Shown piece after piece: positions 35,282-46,450 of a DNA stretch of 64,000 bases. How positions within the stretch are numbered: position 1 is the first letter of the stretch; every line of letters begins with the position of its first letter. The notes below the pieces were generated by a model. The model was not told where the DNA came from. It saw nothing but the letters and a program-made list of their open reading frames with translations, and did no database searches. The position numbers and the translations under genes are program-made. The DNA is from Ursus arctos (Eukaryota; Chordata; Mammalia; Carnivora; Ursidae). The stretch lies in NCBI RefSeq assembly GCF_023065955.2, contig NW_026623019.1:19452850-19516849 (forward strand). Direction: 5' to 3'.

Positions 35282-35598
35282 AAATTCGTTGCTATCTATC
35301 ATACAGTATGCATAAGTAATGTGAGAAGTAAAGTGAAAGAAATAGAGTGATCTAGAATATTAATTGTTGCTGAGTTGGTTTTGATCTGCTTGGTTCTAAA
35401 GAAAATCTGATGGAATCAGGAGCAGAAAAAAAATTTTAAATATCAGTGATCATTATTTGTCCCAGGATGTACACAGGGGTACCTTCTTCATTTAGTGACC
35501 CTTCGGTTTGATCTCAAGGAGCATTACCAGTGTTCATGAAGGTCCTAAATATTTCACTTCTACTGATCTCCTGATTGGAATAAAAGTCCTCCCACTTT

Positions 35599-35797
35599 TT
35601 TCTTTTTTTTAGATTTTATTTATTTATTCGACAGAGATAGAGACAGCCAGTGAGAGAAGGAACACAAGCAGGGGGAGTGGGAGAGGAAGAAGCAGGCTCA
35701 TAGCAGAAGAGCCTGATGTGGGGCTCGATCCCATAACGCCGGGATCACGCTCTGAGCCGAAGGCAGACGCTTAACCGCTGTGCCACCCAGACGCCCC
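35599..35797 (-). mobile_element. CAN-SINE, antisense, young type
   Basis: 'agattttatttatttattcg' to 'gctgtgccacccagacgcccc' (antisense of the GGCACAGCGG head). Identical 17-bp TSD 'aaaagtcctcccacttt' at 35582-35598 and 35798-35814. Confidence 0.97.
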
Positions 35798-35814
35798 AAA
35801 AGTCCTCCCACTTT

Positions 35815-36856
35815 ATACTTGAATAGCACCTCACCTCTTTCTAAGCTTCTGGACATGCTTTTTTACTCTTGACTCAGTGTGGTACATAGAGGTTCAGAAT
35901 GGTAAACGTCTTGGGGAAGACCATGGTGATCGAACAGAAAAAAGTATTAAAATAACGGTGGGTTTTCTGTCATCAAATTTGGTCTTTCTTCTACTGTTTC
36001 ATGCACATACCCGTGATTGTCAAAAATTTGGGCTGTCTTTTCCTCTGCTTCTGAAAATAGAGTTATTTCAAGAGGAAAAGGAAGAGCTGACGAAGTTGGC
36101 CAAGGGAAAGAAAGATATATATCTCTTTGTGTAAAGTGCCTAACATTAATATCTGGCAAATAATCAGTATTCTACAAATACTAGGTCTCTTGGAAGAGAA
36201 CTCTGGAAAAATGTTCTTCTGGAAACAAACACTTGAGAACATAGTGTCTTTGTAAAAACAAAAAATTGCCATTGGCATATGAGCAAAGAGCAAGAGCTGC
36301 TGCTGCCCCAGATAATGGGGTTCATTAATACTGCTGTTAAATCTGATGTCTTTTCTGAATTAGAACTGAAAGAAGTTTGACTATTTTAAGGTCATTTATG
36401 TAGAGAGAATCTGAACCATCTTATTTCTTGCCACAGATTATCTGCTTAATGAAGGCCATCAAGTGCTTTATGAACTCAATTAAACACAGCAAATGCATCT
36501 ATATGTCATGGCAGTAATTGCCTGCTCCTGGGGTCTATAGAAGCCAGCATCAGAACATGATACCAGGTGACTGAATCCTTCACCTCTGCCTCCTTTGGTG
36601 GCCAATTCCATAAACTGGTTGCATCTCCTTTGTTTGGAAATGCCACCTCCCGTTTCAAGAGCAATCATTTGTCATAACATGATTAAGACGAGCAGGTCTT
36701 GGCCACCCATGACCTTTTGTCCTTCTACAGATACAAGGAGCACTCTTTTTCTGTGGTGGTAGCTCAGAGGGGGCCCACCAATGAGTCTCTCACTTCAACA
36801 GTGGGATCAGGAGCTTGTATTTAAAACCCACATCCCTCAGGGACTAGTGGTCCAAC
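35815..36856. other. Unclassified intergenic sequence
   Basis: A short MIR-like tail may lie at 36125-36185 ('gtaaagtgcctaacatt'). Open frames of 62-85 codons have no domain features. Confidence 0.45.
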
Positions 36857-36871
36857 GAGAAAAGAATTCTT

Positions 36872-36924
36872 CTTTTTTTTTTTTAATGATTTTTTTATTA
36901 TATTATGTTAGTCACCATACAGTA
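36872..36924 (-). mobile_element. Very short (about 53 bp) L1 3'-end insertion with TSD
   Basis: T-tract, then 'atgatttttttattatatta' and 'tgttagtcaccatacagta', which is the antisense 3' terminus of a carnivore L1 subfamily. TSD 'gagaaaagaattctt' at 36857-36871 and 'gagaaaagagttctt' at 36925-36939 differ at one base. Its terminal sequence differs from that at 18959, so a different L1 subfamily was the source. Confidence 0.87.
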
Positions 36925-37089
36925 GAGAAAAGAGTTCTTAAAGTGCAGAATGGCGATTTTTTTCTTCCCTCCTCTGAAGCCAATTGAGACATTGAGCTCA
37001 TTTGGTTTCTTAAAGAAGTGAAGGGACAGAATCAGGGGAGGGGGAAGAGGGACAATCCTCTTGAATAAAAAAGCCAATCATCAGGTGAC

Positions 37090-37590
37090 ATCTCTGGCAC
37101 TAACATTTAGTAACTGATAATTGCTGTAACTAGAGCCATTGAGCTTTGCAAATATTATCCAGTAAATTTTAATTAGCACCCGGGGGATTGAAGAGTTTCG
37201 GAAGAAGCTCTTGGGAGAAGCTTCCCCAGCCAGTGGTGATGTGTGCTGAGTAATTTTATATCAGCTGGCCTGTCGGAGCGGATCAGTGTCATCGCACCAC
37301 TTATCTTGAGGAAAATGCATGTGCTTCTACATGGAAATAAGGTGCATTATCTGACAATTTGTGCTGCTTATTTCTACAGCTCCCTGGGTTTGACGAGTGG
37401 GCAATGTAAGGGCTATATCAGGAGGCTATGGAGGAGAAAGGAAGGAGAGTTTCACTGCCCGTCAAGGGCACATCCTGTCACAGGCCCTGAGTGGCCTCCT
37501 CTTCCTCTTTTGGTTGCCTTGGGACCTCTCTTGGGGCTGTGTCAAAATGGCATGCATTTTGCTACGAACCCTGAAGATGCTATTTTGTAA
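37090..37590. promoter_or_regulatory. Candidate conserved regulatory block
   Basis: About 500 bp without recognisable repeats, holding AT-rich homeodomain words ('tttaattag' near 37167, 'agtaatttta' near 37250), GATA-type 'ttatct' words (37300, 37348) and a 'gctgcttattt' segment. Two overlapping plus-strand frames (115 and 87 codons) cross it but show no recognisable domain. Regulatory function is inference. Confidence 0.27.
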
Positions 37591-37879
37591 TAAAGAAAAA
37601 ATATATTCGGTATTATTTTCTTTTCATATGGGGAATTTTCAGTTGCATTCTGAAGGGTAGGGTGAGAAGTGAGGAACAGAGGAACACTGATCCCCCACAA
37701 GGAATCTAATTAGAGGCTAAACCATACTATTGGCTGGAAATGTTTAGAAACAAATATGCGCAAATAAAAAATGTACAACTCGATTTTTTTAATTGCACAG
37801 TCCATGTAATATCTCCTAAATGTGGATGAGTCAATGAATACAGGAATATGGAGCTAATGCTTATAAACGAATCATCTAG

Positions 37880-38030
37880 AAGGCACTATGCTAAGCGAAG
37901 TATATATGCTATTTTACTCTCCCTGCCTGTAGATGGGGAAAACAAACGTAGAACAATTCATTGACTTGTTTCAGGTCATTCAGGCATTACGTGGCATTGC
38001 CTGGATTTGACCTCAAGCAATTTAACTCGA
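37880..38030 (-). mobile_element. MIR fragment, antisense
   Basis: 'gaaggcactatgctaagcga', 'ctgtagatggggaaaac' and 'caggtcattcaggcattacg' match the antisense MIR order. Confidence 0.65.
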
Positions 38031-38107
38031 TAGCCCATGCTTGGGCTTAGTTCTGGGTCATACATGCTTACACGTACGTGCACGTGCATGCAAGGTGTAC
38101 CAGCGTG

Positions 38108-38140
38108 CACACACACACACACACACACGCGCACACACAC
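38108..38140. repeat. (CA)n microsatellite with alternating purine-pyrimidine flank
   Basis: A pure CA run interrupted once by 'cgcg'. The upstream 38070-38107 ('cacgtacgtgcacgtgcatg') is also alternating, giving about 70 bp of Z-DNA-prone sequence. Confidence 0.93.
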
Positions 38141-38239
38141 GTTCATAGCAGCTTAGTGTGGCTACATCTACTTCCTTTTCTCACCGATTTTCAACTGCTT
38201 TAAGATCAAATATTTTAACATCGAATTGGATAATTATAA

Positions 38240-38995
38240 CAAACACTCAGGATTCATGTCCAGGAAAGGATTAGCCATCAGGAAAATGCAAATAAAAACC
38301 AAAATGAGATACTGCTTCACACCCACGAGGACAGCTATCATCAAAAAGTCAGACAGGAGCAAGTGTGGGTGTGGAGAAATGGGAACCTTCCTCCACTGCT
38401 GGTGGGAGTGTAACATGGCACAGCCACTTTGGAAAACAGTCTGGCAGTTTAACATAGTGAAATGAATATAGTTACCAAAGGACCTAGCAATTTCACTCCT
38501 GGGTATAGACCCAAGAGAAGGGAAAACATATGTCCACACAAAAAAACTTATACATGAATATTCATAGCAGCACTATTCAGAGCAGCCAAAGGTGGAAACA
38601 AACCAAATGTCTACCAACCGATGAATGGGTTAACAAAACGGAGCGTACATGTACAATGAAATATTATTCAGCCATACAAAGCACCGAAGTACTGATACAT
38701 GCTGCAACCGGAATGAGCCTTGAATACATTACATTGGTTGAAAGAAGTGGGACCACGTATGGCGTGACTCCACTATATGAAATGCCCAGAATAGGCACGT
38801 ATATAGAGCCAGAGGGCAGATTAGTGACTGCCTGGAGCTGGAGGGTTGGGGGAACTGGGAGGTAGCAGCTAAGGGGAGCAGGGTGCTTTTTGGGCTGGTG
38901 AAATGTTCTAAAATTGGCTGTACGGTGGCTGCACGGCTCTGTGAACATACTAAAATGTGAACATACAGAGTGGCACCCTTTAAATGAGCAATTTT
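38240..38995 (+). mobile_element. LINE-1 (L1M type) 3' end, sense
   Basis: The ORF2 C-terminus is readable in one frame at 38226-38465: 'MRYCFTPTRTAIIKK' then 'GEMGTFLHCWWECNMAQPLW', the classic L1 'GTLLHCWWECKMVQPLWKT' stretch. The 3' UTR follows: 'gaaatattattcagccatac' (38658), 'actccactatatgaaatgcc' (38768), 'gcagattagtgactgcctgg' (38816), 'tgaacatactaaaatgtg' (38941). Stops and indels abound. Confidence 0.88.
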
Positions 38996-38999
38996 TCCA

Positions 39000-39140
39000 A
39001 CTTCCAGTGTCCCCGTTTGCAAAATACAAAGTCATGTCTCTAATTCAGTGTTGTGAGAGTTAAAGATAATGCATGAGAGGGTTCGGGGTGCAGTGGATAT
39101 CTGCGACGTGTTAGTGGTCAGAGCCACGACTGTTACTGAT
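39000..39140 (+). mobile_element. MIR fragment
   Basis: 'gttgtgagagttaaagataa' and 'tgcatgagag' correspond to the MIR 3' half; adjacent to the L1 end. Confidence 0.55.
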
Positions 39141-39479
39141 ACTGAATTCCGTTTTGTGGCCAATAGAAGATGACCAGGTGTAGAAAAAAAGAAGGAAAGT
39201 TAAGACTGAGTAGGTTGCAGATAGACAAAGGAAAAGACCACCATACAGGGTGAGGGGGAAGGAGAGAGAAAGTCACATGGACTTTCAGAGAGGACAGGGA
39301 TGGGGGGCAGGGTAACCAGGAAGCAGAGAGCCCGCAGGAGAGCGTCATCCAAGGCAGGAACATTGACAAAGCTTGTTGGCCATGGGTGTGCAAGACTTAC
39401 TCTGACTAGAAAGTCTGAATTAGTCCATGAGCCACTTTTCAGCTCTTCTTTATTCTTCATTTTTTATTTTTTAAATCAT
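39141..39479. other. Unclassified sequence
   Basis: Purine-rich on the plus strand. Three overlapping frames (85-86 codons) on both strands follow from this bias. No gene recognised. Confidence 0.45.
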
Positions 39480-39652
39480 TTTAAAGATTTTATTTATTTA
39501 TTTGAGAGAGAGTACAAGTTGGGGGAGGGTCAAAGGGGGAAGCAGACTCCCCAGTGAGCAGGGAGCCTGACTCAGGGCTGGACCCCAGGACCCTGGGATC
39601 ATGACCCGAGCCAAAGGCAGACGCTTCACTGACTGAGCCACCCAGGTGCCCC
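39480..39652 (-). mobile_element. CAN-SINE, antisense
   Basis: 'taaagattttatttatttat' to 'gagccacccaggtgcccc'. TSD not convincing. Confidence 0.92.
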
Positions 39653-39969
39653 TACTCTTGATTCTTTAAAACTCCAAGGTTTCATGCCTCCCCTCATACC
39701 CAAAATCTTAGCACTCTGCTAAGACATTTCCCTTTGAGCAGGCAATTTGATGGGCTCTGTGGATGGCCTATGAAAAATAAAAGCAAGAAACCTGAACAAT
39801 ACACATGAGGGCAGATTAAATGAAACCAAGGGGTAGAGGAGGCCCAGCGGGAAATGTATCACTTCTCAGTTTTACACACAATCCCAGTCTTCGCTTTCCT
39901 CTCACGCAGAAGCAGAGTATTAACAGCCAACACTCATTTGCCCTGGTTACGTGAGTTTGAGGGTACAAA
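39653..39969. other. Unclassified sequence
   Basis: No gene or repeat recognised. Confidence 0.4.
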
Positions 39970-40060
39970 ACAGAGTAGTGATTCGAAAACTAGACTCTTG
40001 GCCATCACATAGATTGGTGTGACCTCAGACAGATCACTGACCTGCTCTGGACCTATTTCC
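39970..40060 (+). mobile_element. MIR fragment
   Basis: 'gtagtgattcgaaaactaga', 'gtgtgacctcagacagatca' and 'ctctggacctatttcctcaa' follow the MIR 5' half and core. Confidence 0.65.
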
Positions 40061-40689
40061 TCAAGGTCTGCTCTGGCTGCTCTGCGGTGTTCTTGCGATT
40101 TTAAAAGGGAAAACAATCTGAACTGGTAGCAGAGTCCTTGATTCACGGTTATTTCTTAAGCACTTACTTTGCTTTAACTTTTTTCTTTACTGATTGATCT
40201 CTCCGCACATTTAGGAATTCGCACTTGACGACACAGAAATCACATCTCTGAGCTTCAAGGTAGGCAAGAATGAAGTGACTGATACAAATCAAGGCTAAAC
40301 CTGAAAGAAAAGGAAGATTTGTTTGGTCTTGAAAAAAAAAAACTCTTGATCGTAGACAGTGGCACAGCTACCTGCGTTGGGCAGATATTGTTTTGTGTGT
40401 GTGTGTGAATAATATGCTTTATTTCCTCTGAAGTGTTGATTCGAAAACAGAAATACAAAAATATCACATGGTATTTCCACTCTTACTGGAAGCACCGAGA
40501 GTCTCAGAGGCTCCTGTGTCAGCCCAGGATCTGTACTCGTTTATATGAGGTATTTATCCAATATGTATATTTTATCGACATCTTAGCAGCATTAGAATTC
40601 AGCAAATCTGCTACAGGAATTGATTTACCTTGAGGTTTCTCAACCTAGGTTCGTATCACACTTTGATTTGAACGAAGACGCATGAGTAT
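40061..40689. other. Unclassified sequence with a short (GT)n
   Basis: (GT)n at about 40394-40407 and an A-run near 40330. No gene recognised. Confidence 0.45.
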
Positions 40690-40840
40690 ACATTTATTGA
40701 CACCTGTGGACTAAACAGTCTGTTAGGTCTTGCAAAAGCCACAGAAGAAATAGCAAGACCAGGTTACGTCCAATTTTTCATTGTAATTGGAGAGACAAAA
40801 AATGCATAAAATAGCTGGAAAACTGTAAATTACACATAGG
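40690..40840 (-). mobile_element. L2 3'-end fragment, antisense (tentative)
   Basis: 'tacatttattgacacctgtg' followed by 'aacagtctgttaggtcttgc' and 'ggagagacaaaaaatgc' follow the antisense L2 3'-end order loosely. Confidence 0.45.
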
Positions 40841-41319
40841 GCAGTCTGCATTTTGGAAAGAAACGTTTTAGCCCTGCTAAAGCAGGAGGGAAGCTAGGTG
40901 GCAAGATCTGAGTAGATGTTCGAGAAATAAAGGTTGGTGCTGATGTCATGTGCCAGGAGAAGGAGAGTTTGTGCAGCCGGAGTGAGCATTCTATGGTCTC
41001 ATTATTTTTGTCTTGTCTTGGGTAATTCTTCTTCTCCTCTCCTCCCACCCGCCCCCCCACTTCTATTTGAGAAATGGGCTGTACATCAATTTTAAAACAT
41101 TTTAGGATTCATCTAAGAGTCCAGGTAGAAGATTGGGGTGTGCGGTGCTGTTTACCTGTTTCAGACCATATTCAGGGGTGTAGCTTTACCTCTATTACCT
41201 ACCGGTAGACATTTTGTAAGCCTGAATTACTTTAATAACTGCCTCTAATTTCTACTTACTCAGGTTATATTTAACATACTAACTAATCTTTGAATAGCAC
41301 TAAAAAGTTTACCGAAAAT
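40841..41319. other. Unclassified sequence
   Basis: No gene or repeat recognised. The 76-codon minus-strand frame is low-complexity at its start. Confidence 0.4.
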
Positions 41320-41460
41320 TCCCACAGATTATCTCATTTGATCTCATAATTATCATGTCAGGTAATTTCTTACTAGCTCATTTTACATCTAATGTACTGA
41401 AACTTAGAGAGATTAGTATTTTTCTAGATTGTTCGGTGATCAAGTTAGCAACTCTAAAGC
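41320..41460 (-). mobile_element. MIR fragment, antisense
   Basis: 'gctcattttacatctaatgt' and 'actgaaacttagagagatta' match antisense MIR ('cattttacagatgaggaaactgaggc'). Confidence 0.6.
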
Positions 41461-42794
41461 CCTAAGTATTCTGCAGGCATTAAAAAAATGTACAAGCAAG
41501 AGAAAATAAGGTAAAAGTATAACAGAATGGGATTTTTTCTGTTGTCTTGGAAGTTCAACAAAAGTCTTAAAGCTGTAAAGGTACAAAGGATGAAAAAGTT
41601 TTCCAGCACACGGAAGAAAAGAGCTAAATGTAATCCCACAGGATTCGCTGGAAGTGGAAATCCCATTCAGCCACCATCACTCCAACAATCCAGGTAAGAG
41701 AAGGTCAGACTTAAAAAAAAAAAAATAGATTTGGAAACTTCCTGGGAAGGAAACTGACAGCTCTCCTTCACTCCCGCGGCTGCGGTGGCAGGGGTGGGGG
41801 TGGGGGGTACTTCCTCTTTCTAGGCCAAAAGAGTGGGGCCCTCTGTCAAATGTTATGGTGTCTGCAAAAAGCAGACTGGCTTCTCTCTGACTTGAAGAAG
41901 GCTGGGATGGGGCTTTTAGCTATTCCCGGAGTGAAAGACAAGTTATTCTTGAGAAAGTTTAAAATGTGTCCCTTGAAGTTTGGGGGAGGGACACAGAGAC
42001 TGGCATCTGTCTCTCATTGGAAAAAGTCTAAATGCCCAAGGCTGGTTGGAGGTGATTGCAAAAAAAGAGAGAACAGATCCATCGTGGCGGAGGCTGTCCA
42101 TCCATTTGGAAGAGCCAGTATCTGTGTTTACCACAGGACACGGTGAGAGGCAGCCAGGCTTTGGACATCTTAAAAGAATCTTGACTAAAAAGGATCTGTG
42201 CACCGACATCTCCAAAAGCCAATTCTTGTGCTGAAAAGCAGGGCCATCTTTTGGATGTAAACGGACGGACAGAAGACATTTGCTATCCAAGAAAGTGCCC
42301 CAAACTCTGGCCAGAGGCAGCAGGAGTGGTGGGAGACAAAAGGACAGTGAAAAGAGCAGGGATGATAGATATTTGAAATATTTCACAATTGGGGGCGGGA
42401 GGGCAGGCATGCTGACCAATAAGAAAGGAAGCCGGGGGGGGGGGGGGCGGGCAGAGAACCTCAGCCTGCGAAAAGTAGGTTTTGTTTCCCCTTCCTCACT
42501 ACTACTCTCCAAACCCTAGGTCAGACTTGAGCTTGGGGAACAGGCAAGAAGCTCTATACCGGATATGATAGGGAAATTTAGGTTTAGACTAAAGCAGATG
42601 TTTTAATACAGAAAGTGAACTTTCCTACATCAACCTGTTGGAAACGGCGTCTGGATGAGAGCAAGTTCTATCCGACAGAGTGTTGCCAAGCGCTGGTGGG
42701 AGAAAATTAAAACTAAAGCCCTGTATACCTTACCAAGTTCAGCCAGCTTACCAAACGGTTTATATTTAGCACATTTATTTTTATAAAACAATTA
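41461..42794. other. Unique sequence with two G-rich tracts
   Basis: G-rich tract 41791-41807 (runs of 4, 5 and 6 G separated by single T) and a pure run of 14 G at 42434-42447. Open frames of 79-98 codons on the plus strand and 189 codons on the minus strand (42512-41943) overlap each other. None shows a domain, and the 189-codon frame crosses the G-run as polyproline. I do not call a gene. Confidence 0.45.
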
Positions 42795-42940
42795 TGAACT
42801 AGAGAGGGGGGGACATTGACATGACCCCGGCTAGCATTTTGTAAGTGAGATTTGGAACTGAAGTCTACACAGGAGAAGTGGCTTGGCCAAAGTCACACAC
42901 ACAGTTCAACAGCTGAAACACGCAAAAAACGCTGGATTCA
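42795..42940 (-). mobile_element. MIR fragment, antisense
   Basis: 'tgtaagtgagatttggaact' then 'ccaaagtcacacacacagtt' fits the antisense MIR core. Confidence 0.55.
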
Positions 42941-43589
42941 GTACGGGGGTCCCGGAGCAGGTCAGGCTCTTCCTTTGCTAATAGAACGGCATGTTGAAGT
43001 GCTTAACATTACACAACACACATATGTGATTTGTCCTGTAAACAACGGGGAAAGGATAATTTGTTGTAGCCCCCAGGAGTAAACAAGATTTTTGGTAAGA
43101 CTCTAAAGAAAGTAAGGATAAAAGGAGGAAAAGCTTTATCTTACATTGTTACAAGTTCACTTAGTTTTGGAGGAAATGCTGAAGGCTAGCAAGCAGCCAG
43201 CAGAATCCAATTATTAAAGAAAGGAACCAGAGCCATACCAGAGAATTAGAGCCCGGTTAGAGGAACAGCGCTCTCCAAGGAATGGCCAGAGAAAATGTTG
43301 TAGACCATCCAGCAGAATTGGAAACAAGCCTTTTAATCAGACTAAGCCAACATGGCGGAGAGAATGGCTCACGTGTGGAAAACGCTGTTATTGAAGAGAG
43401 CACTTTTTTCTTTTTTAAATTATTGATTCTAAACACTTCCCTTTCCTCTAGTTTGTGTTTTTTTCCTATTGTGCTGTACTTTGATACATGACATAATCTC
43501 TTTTCCTTTGACAATAAGAAAGTTCTTGCCTTAGGGATAGGTCTCTTGTTTTGGAGAAGTTCAGGAAGAAATCTCAATAGTGTAAGAAC
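42941..43589. other. Unclassified sequence
   Basis: No gene or repeat recognised. The frames near 43257-43577 (106 codons, minus) and 43282-43491 (plus) are mutual antisense frames without domains. Confidence 0.4.
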
Positions 43590-43730
43590 GAACTACAACG
43601 TTAGCCCTTGTCTCCTGGAGTTCATGTTCTAATGCAAATAGATGGTCGAATAAAGCGCGGGTAGTAAATTACTATGCACAAAATAGAGCGCAAGGGAAGG
43701 GACTTGGGGAAGTGCAAGTGAGGCTCGGAG
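43590..43730 (-). mobile_element. L2 3'-end fragment, antisense (tentative)
   Basis: 'cccttgtctcctggagttca' and 'tgttctaatgcaaatag' parallel antisense L2 'ccctgccctcatggagcttacattctagtg'. Confidence 0.5.
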
Positions 43731-44384
43731 AGAGGACAGGTAGTCATTTCAAAGAGTAGCCATGATTGACACAGAGAGAAGTATGTCGGGTTAGGCTTGA
43801 TAGGGACCTGGAGAAAGAGTTCACCCGTGGCATACTCATCTGTTATGTCTTTTCCGCCACATAAAACAACAGATTTTCTGCTTTTAAAATACAAGTTCCT
43901 TTTCTTCTACTTACTCCTCTTCCCAGCCTTCTCCTAACATGTCACTTCTACCTGCCACACAGGTAGAGGCTGATGAAGTGGCTGGTGGCATCCATGAAGG
44001 TTAACATGGGTACTTCTTGTGTCTTGAATCAAAATGAATGAGGATCCCGTCTGCCACCCCAAACGGGTTACTGCTCAGTCTGTTTGCTTGTGGATCCTCA
44101 CAACTTTCTTGGTGTCTTACCAATGCAAGTGTCAGTGTTTCGAACAGCTGGAAGATATGATAGGCTCTCAGGTCCGGAGTCAGTCCGAGAGTTATCGAGG
44201 GAGCTTTGAAAGATGCAGATGTTAGGGCCCGGGGCCAGAGAGGTTGATTTAATTGGCCTCCGTGGGGCCAGGTATTAGTGTTTTTAAATGCTGTCCAGCG
44301 ATGCTGAGGGTAGTAGCCGGGGCTGGGGGCCCAAAGGTGTGCCAGGCAGCCTGCTGAGCTTCCAAAGGGATGTGCCGGGGGATT
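43731..44384. other. Unclassified sequence
   Basis: Nothing recognised. The 137-codon minus-strand frame (44414-44001) has no domain or splice support. Confidence 0.4.
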
Positions 44385-44500
44385 TAATCTCACAACACTA
44401 TAAAACAAAGGCATTGGGGATTCTCATTTTGCAGAGAAGGAGACTGTATTTCTGAGAGATGCCATGATTTTCCCAGAGCCACACCACTAGGGTGTGGAAG
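44385..44500 (-). mobile_element. MIR fragment, antisense
   Basis: 'attctcattttgcagagaag', 'gagactgtatttctgagaga' and 'ccagagccacaccacta' fit antisense MIR. Confidence 0.65.
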
Positions 44501-45189
44501 GGTGTATTTCATTTCTGACATCGTATTTGGAAATTGTGGGTTGGAAAAGCTAATTCAGTTCCACTCAAATAAAATGGTTTACTTGTGAAACGTTTTTCCA
44601 CCATCTGCGCCTCTGAAAATAGAGTGGCAGTTTCCATTATGGAACTGTAGAAAGTTTGACCCCAAATGAACAACTGATAAAAAGTGAAATTAAATAACAC
44701 ACCTGATTTTGAAGAGTGGATCCCAAAATAGGTATCTTAAAATTATTTCTATTGTTTGCTTTTATATTTACACATTTCCAAGGAGAGATTCAGCAAACCT
44801 TTTTCTTTTTAATGTTTGAGACAGCATTTTTTTTTCATTATTTCTGAGCAAGATAAACCCAGACAGCACTAGAAATTTCATGCAATAGGTTTTTCTTCCT
44901 GATGACAACACTTGAGTAGTATAAAATAAAACAAAAACTCATTTTAAGAGATTTTAAATCATTGCTTTAGTTATAAATACGTTCCTAATATAGAGGGAAT
45001 CATGGCGGTGACACAGACAACATGACAGCTTCCCATATTGTCATCATGTTGAGCCCCTGCACACATGTGAATCTTTGTATACAAATGACTTCTTTCAATT
45101 TTTGCATGTGATAAAAAAAAGAAATACAGGAGGGTAAAGGATGAGAGGGGAAAGAAAGTACAGCCGAGAACCGTTGTTTCACTTCTCCC
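44501..45189. other. Unclassified AT-rich sequence
   Basis: T-runs near 44827 and an A-run near 45113. No gene or repeat recognised. Confidence 0.4.
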
Positions 45190-45720
45190 TAGACCTAACC
45201 ATTTTTACCAGGCTTTTCTTTTCTTTGTGTAGCTATCCTCCGGCAATACTTCCTGCCTCTCCAGACGTACAACCCCTAGACTTCTCTTTTTGCATGAATA
45301 ACAGCAAACCAAAAATCCACACTGCTCTGCGTCTTGTTATTTTCACCGAACAGTTTTTCTTGGAAGTCGGTCTCTATCAGCACATGGAGACCTCCACTAT
45401 CTTTAATGACTGCATAGCGTTAGCTTTTATGGATGCACTGTTGTGTACTCAGTCAGTACCCAGGGATGGACATTTATGAGGTGCAAGTTTTATGGTATTA
45501 TGAGCAATACCACCACACGCTCTGTGGAGCGTTTGAACCAACCTGCACTTTGGCCAACAATGTGTAAGTGTCTGTTTCTCTAAACTCTGGTCAACTCCAT
45601 TTTACCACATTGGAACCTTTTTGTCTGAATCCAATAGGTGAAAAATGTCTGCTTTTGTTTCAATGTATATTTTGTACATGGAGTAATAGTGGCTATGCAT
45701 TCACACTTAAAAGCAATTTC
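45190..45720 (-). mobile_element. Old L1M fragment, antisense
   Basis: 'gatggacatttatgaggtgc' (45467), 'aacctgcactttggccaaca' (45540) and 'ccaataggtgaaaaatgtct' (45631) match antisense L1M 3'-part landmarks. The left border is vague. The 112-codon plus-strand frame at 45141-45479 lies across it and is not a gene. Confidence 0.6.
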
Positions 45721-45842
45721 TAGTTCTTTTTCTGTGACATGCCTAACCCTGCTCTTCCATTGGAAAAGGTTATAAAGATAAATAGCAAAGCAAATACCGA
45801 TGTCCCCGTAACATAGCTTCACATGTAAAACATTACCCATCC

Positions 45843-46150
45843 CCTTAAAACCTTGTGGATGGTGGCCATCTCCTTCTCATTACCCAAAGGTAAGGACCAT
45901 CCTGATTTTCATTCACCATTTGCTTGCTTTTCTCAATACTTCTATAATCTCTGGAGTCCCTAAACATTAGATCCTTTAGTTTTGTGTGCTTTTAAGTTGA
46001 TTTATATGCAATCAAACCATATGTATTTATTTGTGACTTGATTTTTTTTTATTTCACTCAAAAATATTTCTATACCATTCATCTATGTCCATACCTGAGT
46101 TTTGGTGTCTGAACAGTGTTCCAAAAATTTTTCAGGTATTATGTCTTCAA
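45843..46150 (-). mobile_element. Second old L1M fragment, antisense
   Basis: 'acccaaaggtaaggaccatc' (45882), 'ttgatttatatgcaatcaaa' (45997) and 'ttgtgacttgattttttttt' (46031) correspond to an L1M 3' UTR segment that should lie to the left of the previous fragment in a single element. So this is a separate or rearranged copy. Confidence 0.6.
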
Positions 46151-46162
46151 AAGTTACACTCC

Positions 46163-46363
46163 GGGGCACCTGGGTAGTTCAGTCAATTGAGTGTCTGACT
46201 CTTGATTTTGGCTCAGGTCACGATCTTGGGGTCCTGGGATCTATCCCTGCGTCAGGCACCATGCTCAGTTCAAGTCGGCTTGGGATTTTCCCTCTCCCTC
46301 TCCCTCTGCCCCTCCCCCCACTCGAACTGTCTCTCTAAAATAAATAAATAAAATATTTTTTAA
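46163..46363 (+). mobile_element. CAN-SINE, sense
   Basis: 'ggggcacctgggtagttcag' head and an (AAATA)n tail. Identical 14-bp TSD 'aaaagttacactcc' at 46149-46162 and 46364-46377. Confidence 0.96.
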
Positions 46364-46450
46364 AAAAGTTACACTCCCCATCCTACAATTCCACATCCCA
46401 TTCCCCTGACTTTTCATTTATTTGTAATATTTCTGATCACTTATATCTTT

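Noticed and set aside
38664..39035. 123-codon minus-strand frame
   Set aside because: Antisense shadow of an L1 3' UTR on the plus strand.
41791..41807. G-quadruplex
   Set aside because: Three G-runs with one-base loops only; a fourth run of three or more G is not present within loop distance.
42434..42447. G-quadruplex or promoter
   Set aside because: A single G homopolymer gives no ordered four-run pattern, and there is no CpG island or transcript start evidence around it.
41943..42512. 189-codon minus-strand open frame as a gene
   Set aside because: Crosses a 14-G run read as polyproline, overlaps several frames on the other strand, and shows no domain.
44001..44414. 137-codon minus-strand open frame
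   Set aside because: No recognisable protein; it runs into an antisense MIR at 44385.
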